From positions 3,260,001-3,324,000 of the forward strand of contig CP051232.1 of assembly GCA_017792445.1 (NCBI GenBank): a DNA stretch of 64,000 nt, written 5' to 3'. Source of the stretch: Maritimibacter sp. (GTDB taxonomy: Bacteria; Pseudomonadota; Alphaproteobacteria; Rhodobacterales; Rhodobacteraceae). Within the stretch, counting starts at the first letter, position 1; every line of letters begins with the position of its first letter. Below, piece by piece: positions 8,781 to 17,444 of this stretch. The position numbers and the translations under genes were made by a program. Under the pieces are notes generated by a model. That model saw only the letters and a program-made list of their open reading frames with translations. It had not been told where the DNA came from and did no database searches.

Positions 8781-9671
8781 TCATCCCTCTGCCTCCCGCT
8801 GTTTCTGCTCGTTGCGCTGGAACAGCACGATGGGGATCACGAGGATCAGCAGCAGGATGACCGCCACCGCCGACGCAAGCGGCCAGTCGCGGTTCGAGAA
8901 GAACTCGTCCCACAGCACCTTGCCGATCATCAGCGTTTCCGACCCGCCCAGCAGCGATGGGATCACGAACTCGCCGATGGTCGGGATGAACACAAGAAAG
9001 CACCCCGCCACGATGCCGGGGATCGACAGCGGGATCGTCACCAGCCAGAAGGCGGAGGTGCGCGAACAGCCAAGATCCTCGGCGGCTTCCAGAAGCGAGC
9101 CGTCCAGCTTTTCCAGCGTCGCGTAGATCGGCAGCACCATGAACGGCAGGTAGGTATAGACGATGCCGATATAGACCGCCGTGTTGGTGTTCAGGATGCG
9201 CAGCGGTTCCGAGATCAGGCCGACGGCCAGCAGCAGCTGGTTCAGGTATCCGTCCTGGCTGAGAATGCCCATCCACGAATAGACCCGGATCAGGAACGAG
9301 GTCCAGAACGGCAGGATCACCAGCATCAGCAGCATCGGCCGCCAGCTTTCCTCGGCCTTCGCCATGCCATAGGCGATTGGAAAGCCCACAAGCAGCGTCA
9401 GGAAAGTCGCGACCACCGCGATCTTCAGGGACGAAAGATACGCCTTCCAGTACAGATCGTCGGTCGTCAGGAACAGGAAGTTGTCGAAGTCCAGCTGCGA
9501 GAAGAACCGTTTCAGACCTTCCCACCCGGCCGAGAAGTCCAGCAGCGGCGTGTAGGGCGGGATCGACACCGCGTAGTCCGACAACGAAATCTTCAGGACG
9601 ATGATGAACGGCACCAGGAACAGCGCCACGAGCCACAGGTAGGGGACGATGATCAGGGCGAAGCGGCGCAT
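8781..9671 (-). CDS. potH: Putrescine ABC transporter permease, PotH type
   Basis: A 296-residue inner-membrane permease. The ATG at 9671 starts the natural sequence MRRFALIIVPYLW. The longer frame upstream reads through potG in another frame and is not real. It has about six transmembrane segments and the coupling loop LEAAEDLGCSRTSAFW. The start follows the potG stop by one base, so the two are translated together. It partners potI as the membrane channel of a polyamine importer. Confidence 0.9.
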   Translation of the reverse strand: MRRFALIIVPYLWLVALFLVPFIIVLKISLSDYAVSIPPYTPLLDFSAGWEGLKRFFSQLDFDNFLFLTTDDLYWKAYLSSLKIAVVATFLTLLVGFPIAYGMAKAEESWRPMLLMLVILPFWTSFLIRVYSWMGILSQDGYLNQLLLAVGLISEPLRILNTNTAVYIGIVYTYLPFMVLPIYATLEKLDGSLLEAAEDLGCSRTSAFWLVTIPLSIPGIVAGCFLVFIPTIGEFVIPSLLGGSETLMIGKVLWDEFFSNRDWPLASAVAVILLLILVIPIVLFQRNEQKQREAEG

Positions 9672-9672
9672 C

Positions 9673-10797
9673 TCAGCTCTCCAGCAAGACGCCGCAGGCG
9701 GTGGTGAAGTTGACCCAGACCTCGTCTTCCCACGTGAAGGTCTGGCGGGTCGACCGCTCGGTGTTGAAGTTCTGCGCCCGGATGATCTGACCGTTCGCCA
9801 GTTCGACGTGGTAGGTCGAGAGGTTCCCGAGATAGCCGATGTCGATGATCTTGCCGCGCAGGACGTTGTCGTCCTCGGGTTTCTCGTGGTGGATCTCGAC
9901 CTTCTCGGGGCGCACCGCGACATAGCCGCGGCTGCCGTCCGGCAGGTCAAGCGCGGACCGGATCAGGATCGGCGGCTGGCCCTCGGCCCAGTCCAGCGCG
10001 TAGACCTCGCCGTCCTTGCGCGCGGTGCCTTCTAGGATGGTGACCTCGCCGATGAAGTCCGCGACGTAGACCGAGTTCGGGTTTTCGTAGATCTGCGGCG
10101 GTGTGGCGACCTGTTTCAACTGGCCCGCGTCCATCACCGCCACGCGGCTGGCGACGGTCATCGCCTCTTCCTGATCGTGGGTCACGATCACGAAGGTGGT
10201 GCCGGTCTTTTCCTGGATGTCCATCAGCTCGAACTGGGTCTCTTCGCGCAGCTTCTTGTCGAGCGCGCCCAGCGGCTCGTCGAGCAGCAGCAGCTTCGGC
10301 GCCTTCGCCAGCGAACGGGCCAGCGCCACGCGTTGCCGCTGGCCGCCGGAGATCTGATGCGGCTTGCGGGCCGCGAATTTCTGAAGCTGCACAAGGCGCA
10401 GCATCTCTTCCACGCGGGCGTGAATCTCGTCCTTGGACTTGCCCTCGCGCTTCAGGCCGAAGGCGATGTTCTCGCGCACGCTGAGATGCGGGAACAGCGC
10501 GTAGGACTGGAACATCATGTTGGTCGAGCGCTTGTTGGGCGGGATCGGCGCCACGTCCTGACCGTCCAGCCAGATGGTGCCCTCGGTGGGTGTTTCGAAC
10601 CCGGCCAGCATCCGCATCAGGGTGGTCTTGCCACAGCCCGAGGGACCCAGAAGCGCGAAGAACTCGCGTGCATAGATGTCGAGGTCGATGCTGTCGACCG
10701 CCGTGAAGTCTCCGAACCGCTTCGTCACGCCCTGGAAGCGGATCAACGGTTTCTCGTTCGGGTCGGTCCAGGGGGCGAAAACGGTCTGTGCACTCAT
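9673..10797 (-). CDS. potG: Polyamine ABC transporter ATPase, PotG/PotA type
   Basis: A 374-residue ATP-binding subunit. Walker A GPSGCGKTT lies at 51-59, Q-loop FQSYALFPHL near 95-104, signature ISGGQRQRVALARS near 148-161, and Walker B LLLLDEPLGALD just after. The C-terminal 110 residues form the TOBE domain typical of polyamine and sugar importers. It energises PotHI after PotF delivers substrate. The binding-protein gene ends 229 bases upstream, with a 12-bp tandem repeat between them. Confidence 0.93.
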   Translation of the reverse strand: MSAQTVFAPWTDPNEKPLIRFQGVTKRFGDFTAVDSIDLDIYAREFFALLGPSGCGKTTLMRMLAGFETPTEGTIWLDGQDVAPIPPNKRSTNMMFQSYALFPHLSVRENIAFGLKREGKSKDEIHARVEEMLRLVQLQKFAARKPHQISGGQRQRVALARSLAKAPKLLLLDEPLGALDKKLREETQFELMDIQEKTGTTFVIVTHDQEEAMTVASRVAVMDAGQLKQVATPPQIYENPNSVYVADFIGEVTILEGTARKDGEVYALDWAEGQPPILIRSALDLPDGSRGYVAVRPEKVEIHHEKPEDDNVLRGKIIDIGYLGNLSTYHVELANGQIIRAQNFNTERSTRQTFTWEDEVWVNFTTACGVLLES

Positions 10798-10834
10798 GCG
10801 CGGGGTTCCAGCGGTGAGGGGGGCGGGGACGGGG

Positions 10835-10894
10835 CCAGTGTCGCAGCCAGTGTCGGAGCAAGTGTCGCGGCCAAGGTCGGGGCCAGGGTCGCAA
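10835..10894. repeat. Five tandem 12-bp imperfect repeats between potF and potG
   Basis: CCAGTGTCGCAG, CCAGTGTCGGAG, CAAGTGTCGCGG, CCAAGGTCGGGG and CCAGGGTCGCAA follow each other without gap from 10835 to 10894. They lie in the 229-base gap between potF and potG. On the minus strand the frame through them stays open from inside potF to an ATGA overlap with the potG start; as a peptide it gives a Leu-Ala-Pro-Thr-Leu-Ala-Ala-Thr repeat. Confidence 0.8.
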
Positions 10895-11026
10895 GTCGGC
10901 AGGGCGCGATGGCCGCCGGCGTGGCCGATTGGCCCGCCGCAGCGCGTCGAGAGGCTGCCGGATCTGGAAGGAAGGGTGCGGCGGTCCGTGTCCGGGCCGC
11001 CGCGGTGTCTGTCAGGACGGGCAAGA

Positions 11027-12109
11027 TCAGGTGCCCGACTTCACCTTGGTCCACAGCCGGGTCACGGTGCGCTGAACCTGCGGCGGGTAGGGGGTGAAGG
11101 TATAGAGGTTCTCAAGCGTCGCCTCGTCCGGGTAGATCGCGGTGTCGTCGATCACGTCCTCGATCAGGAACTCCTGCGACGCCTCGTTGCCGTTGGCGTA
11201 GTAGACGTAGTTCGAGGCCGCGGCCATGTTCTGCGCGTCCATGATGAAGTTCAGGAACGTGTGCGCCGCTTCCGGGTTCGGAGCGTCTACCGGGATCGCC
11301 ATCTGGTCGAACCACATCAGCGCGCCTTCCTTCGGCGCGTTGTAGACGATCTCGACGCCGTTGTCGGCCTCGGCCGCACGGTCGCGCGCCTGAAGGATGT
11401 CACCCGACCAGCCGAAGGCCACGCAGATCTCGCCGTTGGCGAGCGCGTTGATGTATTCGGACGAGTGGAACTTCTGGATGTAGGGCCGCACGCCCAGCAG
11501 GACTGCTTCCGCCTTTGCGATGACTTCCGGGTCCTTGCTGTCCGGGTCTTCGCCCAGGTACTTCAGCGCGGCCGGGATCACCTCGGTCGGGGCGTCAAGG
11601 AAATGCACGCCGCATTCGGCCAGCTTTTCCATGTTCGCCGGGTCGAAGATCAGCGCAAGGCTGTCGAGCGGCGCGTCTTCGCCTAGGGCTTCCGTGACCG
11701 CGCCGACGTCAGCGCCGATGCCGGTGGTGCCCCACATGTAGTTGATCGAGTACTGGTTGCCGGGGTCGTACTTGTCGGTCCGTTCCTTGATCACGTCCCA
11801 CAGGTTCTCGGCATTCGGCAGTTGCGCGAAGTCGAGAGGCTGGAACGCGCCCGCTTCGATCTGGCGCTGCAGGAACGAGCCCGTCGGCACCACGACGTCA
11901 TAGCCGGATCCGCCCGCCAGCATCTTGGTCTCGAGCACCTCGTTCGAGTCGAACACGTCGTAGATCAGGTCGATCCCGGTCTCTTCCTCGAATTTCGTCA
12001 GCAGCTCTTCGTCGATGTAGTCGGACCAGTTGTAGACCCGGACCTCGTCGGCGGTGGCAGCCGTGGCGGCCAGAGTGGCGGCGACCAGGGCGGCGATTTC
12101 CGTTTTCAT
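11027..12109 (-). CDS. potF: Periplasmic putrescine-binding protein, PotF/SpuD type
   Basis: A 360-residue extracytoplasmic solute-binding protein. The start at 12109 has GGGGAG seven bases upstream and opens a signal peptide ending near ATAATA (about residue 20). The mature N-terminus VRVYNWSDYI and the motifs YDVFDSNEVLETKM and INYMWGTTGIG are characteristic of PotF/SpuD polyamine-binding proteins, where Trp, Asp and Ser residues of these motifs line the amine pocket. It is the first transporter gene of the operon and lies 109 bases downstream of a LysR gene on the same strand. Confidence 0.92.
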   Translation of the reverse strand: MKTEIAALVAATLAATAATADEVRVYNWSDYIDEELLTKFEEETGIDLIYDVFDSNEVLETKMLAGGSGYDVVVPTGSFLQRQIEAGAFQPLDFAQLPNAENLWDVIKERTDKYDPGNQYSINYMWGTTGIGADVGAVTEALGEDAPLDSLALIFDPANMEKLAECGVHFLDAPTEVIPAALKYLGEDPDSKDPEVIAKAEAVLLGVRPYIQKFHSSEYINALANGEICVAFGWSGDILQARDRAAEADNGVEIVYNAPKEGALMWFDQMAIPVDAPNPEAAHTFLNFIMDAQNMAAASNYVYYANGNEASQEFLIEDVIDDTAIYPDEATLENLYTFTPYPPQVQRTVTRLWTKVKSGT

Positions 12110-12218
12110 TGGTTTACTCCCCATTTGTGGGAAAGAGTCGCAACTCCTTCGGTTGGGCATTTGAACGGATAACCTGTTCCCCCGCAATGGGGATTGTCCA
12201 CACGCGGGGGCGTCGCGG

Positions 12219-13109
12219 TCAGGAAGCCGTGAGGGCGTTCGCAATCAGATCAAAAACCATGCGAACCCGGCGGCTTGTGTTCAGTTCGCGGTGCGCCGTG
12301 AGCCACAGCGGGACCGTCATCGGCGGCAGGTCGACCGGAACGCGGCGCAGCGCCGGGTCGGTGTCGCCCAGCGTCTCGGGCAGCACCGCGATGCCCGCGC
12401 CGGCGCGGGCGAGGTTCCACTGCACGATCTGGCTGGGACAGATCAATGTGAAATTCCCGGGCGCCAGCGACAGACCCAGACCACTCAGCGCCCGCAGCAG
12501 GGCGGGCCCGGTGTCAAAGCCGATGAAGTCCGCAGTCGAAAGGTCGTCGGCCGTGGCGGGGTCGCCGAGACGGGCAAGGTAATCCGGTGACGCGTAAAGC
12601 CACGCACGGTCGTCCCGCAGCTTGCGGGCGACCAGATCCGGCTGTTCGGGACGGAAGTTGCGCAGGGCGATGTCGGCCTCGCGGCGGCGCAGGTCGGCGG
12701 CAGCGTTGGAGGCGACGATCTCGACTTCGATCCCCGGCGCCTTGCGCCGCAGTTCGGCCACGACGGGGGGCAGCAGGTGCGCGGCGTAAAGCTCCGAGGC
12801 CGAGATGCAGATCGTCCCCTCGATCTCTTGCGAGCGGCCACCCGCCGCCAGCGACATGCGCCCGGCGGCGTCGCCCATGGCGCGAACGTGATCCAGCAGT
12901 TCAAGCCCGGCGGGGGTCAGGACCAGCCCATGCGCCGCGCGCTCGAACAGCGCGACGCCCAGTTCCCTCTCCAGCGCGCTGACCTGCCGGCCCAGCGTCG
13001 GCTGCGCCATGCCAAGCGCCCGCGCGGCGGCGGACAAAGAGCCTTCCTCGGCGGTGACCAGAAAGGCCCGCGCGCGGTTCCAGTCGAATTTAATGGAACG
13101 CCAGTCCAT
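12219..13109 (-). CDS. LysR-family transcriptional regulator
   Basis: A 296-residue regulator. The N-terminal winged helix-turn-helix covers about 8-68, with the typical SLSAAARALGMAQPTLGRQ helix pair. The C-terminal substrate-binding fold follows from about residue 90. Starts at 13109 (MDWRS) and 13121 are both possible, and neither has a clear ribosome-binding site. It is divergent from the MDR oxidoreductase, the usual LysR arrangement, and also sits just upstream of potF on its own strand. Two ATGC-N6-GCAT palindromes in the divergent promoter region are good candidates for its binding sites. Its inducer is unknown; control of the oxidoreductase is the simplest inference, polyamine genes an alternative. 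Confidence 0.88.
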   Translation of the reverse strand: MDWRSIKFDWNRARAFLVTAEEGSLSAAARALGMAQPTLGRQVSALERELGVALFERAAHGLVLTPAGLELLDHVRAMGDAAGRMSLAAGGRSQEIEGTICISASELYAAHLLPPVVAELRRKAPGIEVEIVASNAAADLRRREADIALRNFRPEQPDLVARKLRDDRAWLYASPDYLARLGDPATADDLSTADFIGFDTGPALLRALSGLGLSLAPGNFTLICPSQIVQWNLARAGAGIAVLPETLGDTDPALRRVPVDLPPMTVPLWLTAHRELNTSRRVRMVFDLIANALTAS

Positions 13110-13121
13110 GCATATACGCAT
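13108..13121. promoter_or_regulatory. ATGC-N6-GCAT palindrome 1 (candidate LysR site at its own start)
   Basis: ATGCATATACGCAT overlaps the possible start codons of the LysR gene. The same ATGC-N6-GCAT pattern occurs again 43 bases away, about four helical turns. Confidence 0.45.
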
Positions 13122-13150
13122 AGCAGAGCAACGGGATTGGTCAATTCCGC

Positions 13151-13164
13151 ATGCGTTATCGCAT
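13151..13164. promoter_or_regulatory. ATGC-N6-GCAT palindrome 2 (candidate LysR site before the oxidoreductase)
   Basis: ATGCGTTATCGCAT, extended to CATGCG-TTAT-CGCATG (13150-13165), lies 35 bases before the oxidoreductase ATG, in the LysR/oxidoreductase intergenic region. Confidence 0.5.
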
Positions 13165-13199
13165 GAGTATCTTCAGTGTCAGACAAAAGGAGACACACC

Positions 13200-14177
13200 A
13201 TGCAAGCCGCAACCCACCGCCAATATGGCCCCGCCGACGTTCTTTCCCTCGAAACCCTGCCGCGCCCCGAGCCGGGGCCCGGCCAGATCCTTGTCCGCGT
13301 CGCCGCTGCTGGCGTGACCTCGGCTGACTGGCGCATCCGCGCTGCCGATTTCCCGGCGTTCAAGCTGCCCGCGCGGCTGATGTTCGGGCTGTTCCGCCCG
13401 CGCCAGCCGGTCGGCGGGCACGACTTCGCGGGCCGTGTAGTCGGCCTTGGCGCCGGGGTCAGCCGGTTCCGGATGGGCGACGCCGTTTTCGGCTCGGCCA
13501 AGGTCGGGGCGCATGCGGAATACCTCGTCGCCGATGCCGAAGGTGCGGTCGCGATGATGCCCGCCGCGCTGGGCTTCGACGGGGCCGCCGCCGTGCCCTT
13601 CGGTGCGTTGGCCGCGCTGGGCTACCTGCGCGACGTCGCCAATCTGCAAGCGGGCGAGCGTATCCTGATCGTCGGTGCGACCGGCGGGGTCGGGGCCTAC
13701 GCGGTGCAGCTTGCCGCCGCGATGGGGGCCGAGGTCACCGCGCTGGCCCGGTCCGAACTGCACGGGCTGGTCCGCGATCTGGGCGCGGCAGAGGTCGTCG
13801 ACTATCGCAAGACCGACGTGACCCGTGCGGAGCTGCGCTATGACGTGGTGCTGGACACCGCCGGCGTGCTGTCGTGGCGCGCGGCGCGGCGCATTCTTGC
13901 GCCGAAGGGCCGGTTCGCGCCGCTGGAGTTCGGGTTGCGCGACGTGCTGCGCGGCATGGTCTCGAAACGCATCCGGGTCGGAATCACCGCCGAGACGAAA
14001 GACAATGTCGCAGAGATCGCGGCGATGCTGGACAAAGGCACCCTGCGGCCCGTGGTCGACAGCCGCTTTCCGTTGGACCGGATCGCCGATGCGCACCGCC
14101 GCGTCGAAACCCGGCACAAGACCGGCGCCGTGGTCGTGACGATGGACGAGGCGATGCCGCTGCCGGCGGCGGCGTGA
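13200..14177 (+). CDS. Zinc-independent MDR-family NAD(P)-dependent oxidoreductase (quinone oxidoreductase-like)
   Basis: A 325-residue medium-chain dehydrogenase/reductase. The ATG at 13200 has AAAAGGAG upstream. A GroES-like fold fills the N-terminal third. The NAD(P)-binding motif GATGGVGAYAVQLAA sits near 160. The C-terminal HKTGAVVVTM is the usual end of this family. The catalytic zinc ligands of alcohol dehydrogenases are absent, so it belongs to the quinone-reductase/enoyl-reductase-like side of the superfamily. Divergent from a LysR gene that probably controls it. The substrate cannot be told from sequence. Confidence 0.85.
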   Translation: MQAATHRQYGPADVLSLETLPRPEPGPGQILVRVAAAGVTSADWRIRAADFPAFKLPARLMFGLFRPRQPVGGHDFAGRVVGLGAGVSRFRMGDAVFGSAKVGAHAEYLVADAEGAVAMMPAALGFDGAAAVPFGALAALGYLRDVANLQAGERILIVGATGGVGAYAVQLAAAMGAEVTALARSELHGLVRDLGAAEVVDYRKTDVTRAELRYDVVLDTAGVLSWRAARRILAPKGRFAPLEFGLRDVLRGMVSKRIRVGITAETKDNVAEIAAMLDKGTLRPVVDSRFPLDRIADAHRRVETRHKTGAVVVTMDEAMPLPAAA

Positions 14178-14271
14178 CGCTGCGACCGGATCAATACACC
14201 GCTTTTCGGCGATTGACCGCGCCGCGCAGGGTAATATCGTGCGCGGCGTACTCTTTCCCGAGGTTCCCTAC

Positions 14272-15669
14272 ATGACCACGATCCAGAATCACCTGCCCAC
14301 GGCAGAGCTTCAGGCGCTTGACGCCGCGCACCACATGCACCCGTTCACCCACGGCGACGCGCTTGCCAAGAAGGGCGCGCGTGTCATCACCAGTGCGAAG
14401 GGCGTGTTCCTGAAGGACAGTGACGGCGTCGAGATTCTTGACGGCATGTCCGGCCTGTGGTGCGTGAACCTTGGCTATGGCCGCCCGGAACTGGCCGAAG
14501 TGGCCGCGCGCCAGATGCGCGAACTGCCCTATTACAACACCTTCTTCCAGACGACGACCGTGCCCGCCCTGTCGCTGGCCGCCCGCATCGCCGAGCTTGC
14601 GCCGGATGGGCTGGATCACGTGTTCTTCTCGTCCTCGGGGTCCGAGGCAAACGACACCAACATCCGTCTTGTCCGCCATTACTGGCACGCGATGGGCAAG
14701 CCCTCGAAGAAGGTGATCATTTCGCGCAAAAACGCATACCATGGCTCGACCATGGGCGGCGCGTCGCTGGGCGGCATGTCGGGCATGCATGCGCAGGGCG
14801 GTCTGCCGATCCCCGACATCGCGCATATCGACCAGCCGCACTGGTGGGCGGAAGGCGGCGACTCGACCCCCGAGGAATTCGGCCTCGCACGCGCCCGCCA
14901 GCTTGAAGAGAAGATCGTCGAACTTGGCGCCGACAATGTCGCGGCGTTCATTGCCGAGCCGATTCAGGGGGCAGGCGGCGTGATCATTCCGCCCGAGACC
15001 TACTGGCCCGAGATCCAGCGCATCTGCGACGCGCACGACATCCTGCTGATCGCCGACGAGGTGATCTGCGGCTTCGGGCGGACCGGCGAGTGGTTCGGCT
15101 GTCAGGCGATGGACATCCGGCCCGACATCATCACTTTCGCGAAGGGCGTCAGCTCGGGCTATCAGCCCGTCGGCGGCTCGATCGTCCACAAGGACGTGGC
15201 GTCCGTGGTGAACGCGGCGGGCGACTTCAACCACGGCTATACCTATTCGGGGCACCCGGTGGCCTGCGCGGTGGCGCTGGAAAACCTGCGCCTTCTGGAC
15301 GAGGAGGGCGTGCTTGAGCATGTCCGCGACATCGCCGCCCCGGCGCTGGCCGAGAAGTTCGCCAAGCTGGGCGAGCACCCGATGGTCGCCGATCCGCGCA
15401 CCTTCGGGATGCTCGGCGGGCTGCAGCTGTCGCCCGACAAAGAGGCGCGCGCCAAGTTCGCGTCGGATGTCGGCACCATTGGCCTGCGGGTGCGCGAGCG
15501 CTGTTTCGCGAATGGCGTGATTATGCGCCACGTGGGCGACCGCATGATCGTCTGCCCGCCGCTGATCATCACCCCGGACGAGATCGACACGATGGTCGAA
15601 CGGGCGTGGAAGTCGATCGACGAGGCTTACGAGGGCGTGAAAGCCGACGGCCTGTTCAAATCAGCCTGA
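14272..15669 (+). CDS. spuC: Class III aminotransferase, SpuC-type (putrescine/polyamine:pyruvate)
   Basis: A 465-residue PLP-dependent transaminase. The PLP lysine is K291 in ITFAKG. The cofactor-binding Asp lies in ADEVICGFGRTG (about 261-272), and SSSGSEANDTN (120-130) is the phosphate-binding loop. Long stretches such as PYYNTFFQT and EEKIVELGAD match Pseudomonas SpuC closely, which transfers the amino group of putrescine or related amines to pyruvate. Start chosen at 14272 with GAGG eight bases upstream. With puuA and potFGHI on the other side of LysR it suggests two routes of polyamine degradation in one region. A beta-alanine or taurine aminotransferase role is the main alternative. 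Confidence 0.85.
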   Translation: MTTIQNHLPTAELQALDAAHHMHPFTHGDALAKKGARVITSAKGVFLKDSDGVEILDGMSGLWCVNLGYGRPELAEVAARQMRELPYYNTFFQTTTVPALSLAARIAELAPDGLDHVFFSSSGSEANDTNIRLVRHYWHAMGKPSKKVIISRKNAYHGSTMGGASLGGMSGMHAQGGLPIPDIAHIDQPHWWAEGGDSTPEEFGLARARQLEEKIVELGADNVAAFIAEPIQGAGGVIIPPETYWPEIQRICDAHDILLIADEVICGFGRTGEWFGCQAMDIRPDIITFAKGVSSGYQPVGGSIVHKDVASVVNAAGDFNHGYTYSGHPVACAVALENLRLLDEEGVLEHVRDIAAPALAEKFAKLGEHPMVADPRTFGMLGGLQLSPDKEARAKFASDVGTIGLRVRERCFANGVIMRHVGDRMIVCPPLIITPDEIDTMVERAWKSIDEAYEGVKADGLFKSA

Positions 15670-15756
15670 TCCGGCACGGTACCGGCCCGAGCTTGCCACG
15701 CTTTAACCATCTTTGCGGGGTTGAGTCGGGCCGGGGAAAACGTCCTGGAGGGCACT

Positions 15757-16749
15757 ATGCGCTACCTGCTGCTTTTCGGAATACTGATCGCTGCCTCGGT
15801 GACGCTGCCGTTCGTCACCATGTCCGAGGAACCGCCGTCTGCTCAGCCGGTGGAACCTGTCGACGTGGTCACGCTGCCGCCGATGGAAGAGGCCGCGCCG
15901 GATGCGCCGGCCGAGGTTCCGGCGGGATCGGCCGCGGCCGCAACACCCGAGGCGGTGCTGCCGCTTGACGTGACTGCCGATGCGCCGGAAACGGTGATCG
16001 AAGTCGCGGACGCCGGGGTGACGCCGCGCGGCGCGATGCCGGGTCTGGTAATGGGGAACATGGCGCTTGGCTTCGTCAGCGCGGTTCCCTTCGGCGTGCT
16101 GCCGCACCTTTTCGACGGCAGTGACGCCGAAGGCCGGATGACTGCCGACGCGCCGGATGTTTCCGACGACGCCGGGTTCGAGCGGTTCGCCGCGCTGGGC
16201 ATGTTCCAGACCGAAGACGCGGCCCCCGAGGCGCCGTCGGCGGAAATGGCCGACGCGATGGTGGAAGAGATCGTGGAAGATTTCGAAACCGTCGTAGCCG
16301 AGGAAACCGCCCCCGAGCCCGCGACCCCTTCGGAAAGCCTCGCCAGCGTTCCCGCGCCTGCGGACGACCGGTCCTATCCGTTGGCCCCGGCCACCGAAGA
16401 AGTCGGCAGCCTTGTGATGAATGCCAACAGCGATCCGATCATCATTTCGCAGATCTCGGGCGTCGCCGCCCCGGCGCCTGCGGAAAAGCCTGAACCGGCC
16501 GCTGCACCGGAAGTGGCGGAAGCGCCCGCTTCGGCGACCGATGGGGAAGTGTTCAAGGTGACCGCCAACGCGCTGAACATGCGGGCGGGACCGTCCAGCA
16601 GCCACGCGGTCGTCACCGGGCTGTCAAAGGGCGAATTGGCCGAGCGGATCGGCGAAGTGAAGAACGGCTGGGTTCCGGTCCGCGTCAAGGATGGCGAGGC
16701 GACCGGCTGGGTCTTCGCGCGATACCTCGCACGGGCCGAAGGCGCCTGA
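15757..16749 (+). CDS. Membrane-anchored SH3-domain protein with Pro/Ala/Glu-rich stalk
   Basis: A 330-residue protein with GGAGGGC in front of the ATG. Residues 1-20 form a single hydrophobic anchor or signal. A long low-complexity Ala/Pro/Glu region follows. A bacterial SH3_3 domain closes the protein (about 265-328), with TANALNMRAGPSSSHAVV and GWVFARYLA. Such domains bind cell-wall peptides or surface ligands in the periplasm. A role at the envelope is inferred; no enzyme domain is present. The gene ends 42 bases before a strong terminator and is not clearly part of an operon. Confidence 0.75.
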   Translation: MRYLLLFGILIAASVTLPFVTMSEEPPSAQPVEPVDVVTLPPMEEAAPDAPAEVPAGSAAAATPEAVLPLDVTADAPETVIEVADAGVTPRGAMPGLVMGNMALGFVSAVPFGVLPHLFDGSDAEGRMTADAPDVSDDAGFERFAALGMFQTEDAAPEAPSAEMADAMVEEIVEDFETVVAEETAPEPATPSESLASVPAPADDRSYPLAPATEEVGSLVMNANSDPIIISQISGVAAPAPAEKPEPAAAPEVAEAPASATDGEVFKVTANALNMRAGPSSSHAVVTGLSKGELAERIGEVKNGWVPVRVKDGEATGWVFARYLARAEGA

Positions 16750-16791
16750 CCGCACATCGCGGCAGACCCGTACCAAGCATCACTTTGGAAG

Positions 16792-16816
16792 CCGCCCCGC
16801 CTTTGGGGCGGTTTTT
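16792..16816 (+). terminator. Rho-independent terminator after the SH3-domain gene
   Basis: Stem CCGCCCC / GGGGCGG with loop GCCTTT, followed by five T residues (16812-16816). Confidence 0.85.
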
Positions 16817-16858
16817 CATTTCAAGGGATCCCCATCCCCGGTTGTCCGGACGGTCCGC

Positions 16859-17281
16859 CTAGCGGTCCAGTCGGGACAGTTCGTTCAGCAGGTCAAGCAG
16901 CGTGCTGACTTTCTCGTAGCCCAGCTCGCGCTCAAGCTCGTCATAGATCTGGTTCGCTTCCTCGACATGCGCGTCGATGAGGGCGCGACCGGCGTCGGTG
17001 ATCGACACCAGTTGCTTGCGGCCGTCGCTGGGATGCGGCTGGCGCGAGGTCAGACCCTTTTCCTCGAGACCCTGAAGAATGCGGGTGAGGCTGGGCATCA
17101 GAAGGCAGGCTTCGCCCGCAATCTCTGTCGCGTCGGTCGGTCCGATCTCGTTCAGGACGCGAAGGACGCGCCACTGCGCTTCCGTCACTTCGGCCTTGGC
17201 GAGAATTGCACGTATCGGCTGCATGACACGCTCGCGCGCACGAAGAAGCGCGATGGGTAATGAGCGTGTCGTAGCGCGCAT
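16859..17281 (-). CDS. hpaR: MarR-family regulator of homoprotocatechuate degradation
   Basis: A 140-residue MarR protein with the winged-helix core at about 35-100 (recognition helix near LMPSLTRILQGLEEKGL). The N-terminus TRSLPIALLRARERVM is characteristic of HpaR. HpaR represses the hpa meta-cleavage operon until the aromatic inducer is present. It is divergent from hpaF, with 163 bases between. An in-frame upstream ATG at 17317 would add 12 residues; 17281 is preferred because the family starts near RATTRSL. Confidence 0.88.
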   Translation of the reverse strand: MRATTRSLPIALLRARERVMQPIRAILAKAEVTEAQWRVLRVLNEIGPTDATEIAGEACLLMPSLTRILQGLEEKGLTSRQPHPSDGRKQLVSITDAGRALIDAHVEEANQIYDELERELGYEKVSTLLDLLNELSRLDR

Positions 17282-17413
17282 ATGAGAAGGATCTTTTCTT
17301 AATGGAGCTAAACTCATAGCACTCGTTTACCTTAGGTCACTCGATAGTTCACAGTGGATTCTACCTATGGGATTCTGTCAAGGAAATCCGCTTGACTCCT
17401 GTCGTGGAAATGA

Positions 17414-17425
17414 TTAACACGTTAA
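17414..17425. promoter_or_regulatory. TTAAC-AC-GTTAA palindrome, candidate HpaR operator
   Basis: Perfect 5-bp arms 20-31 bases before the hpaF start. A TTGACT that could serve as a -35 box lies at about 17392. The position would let a MarR repressor block the hpa promoter. Confidence 0.45.
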
Positions 17426-17444
17426 CAGAAAGAGGGAGGAACTG

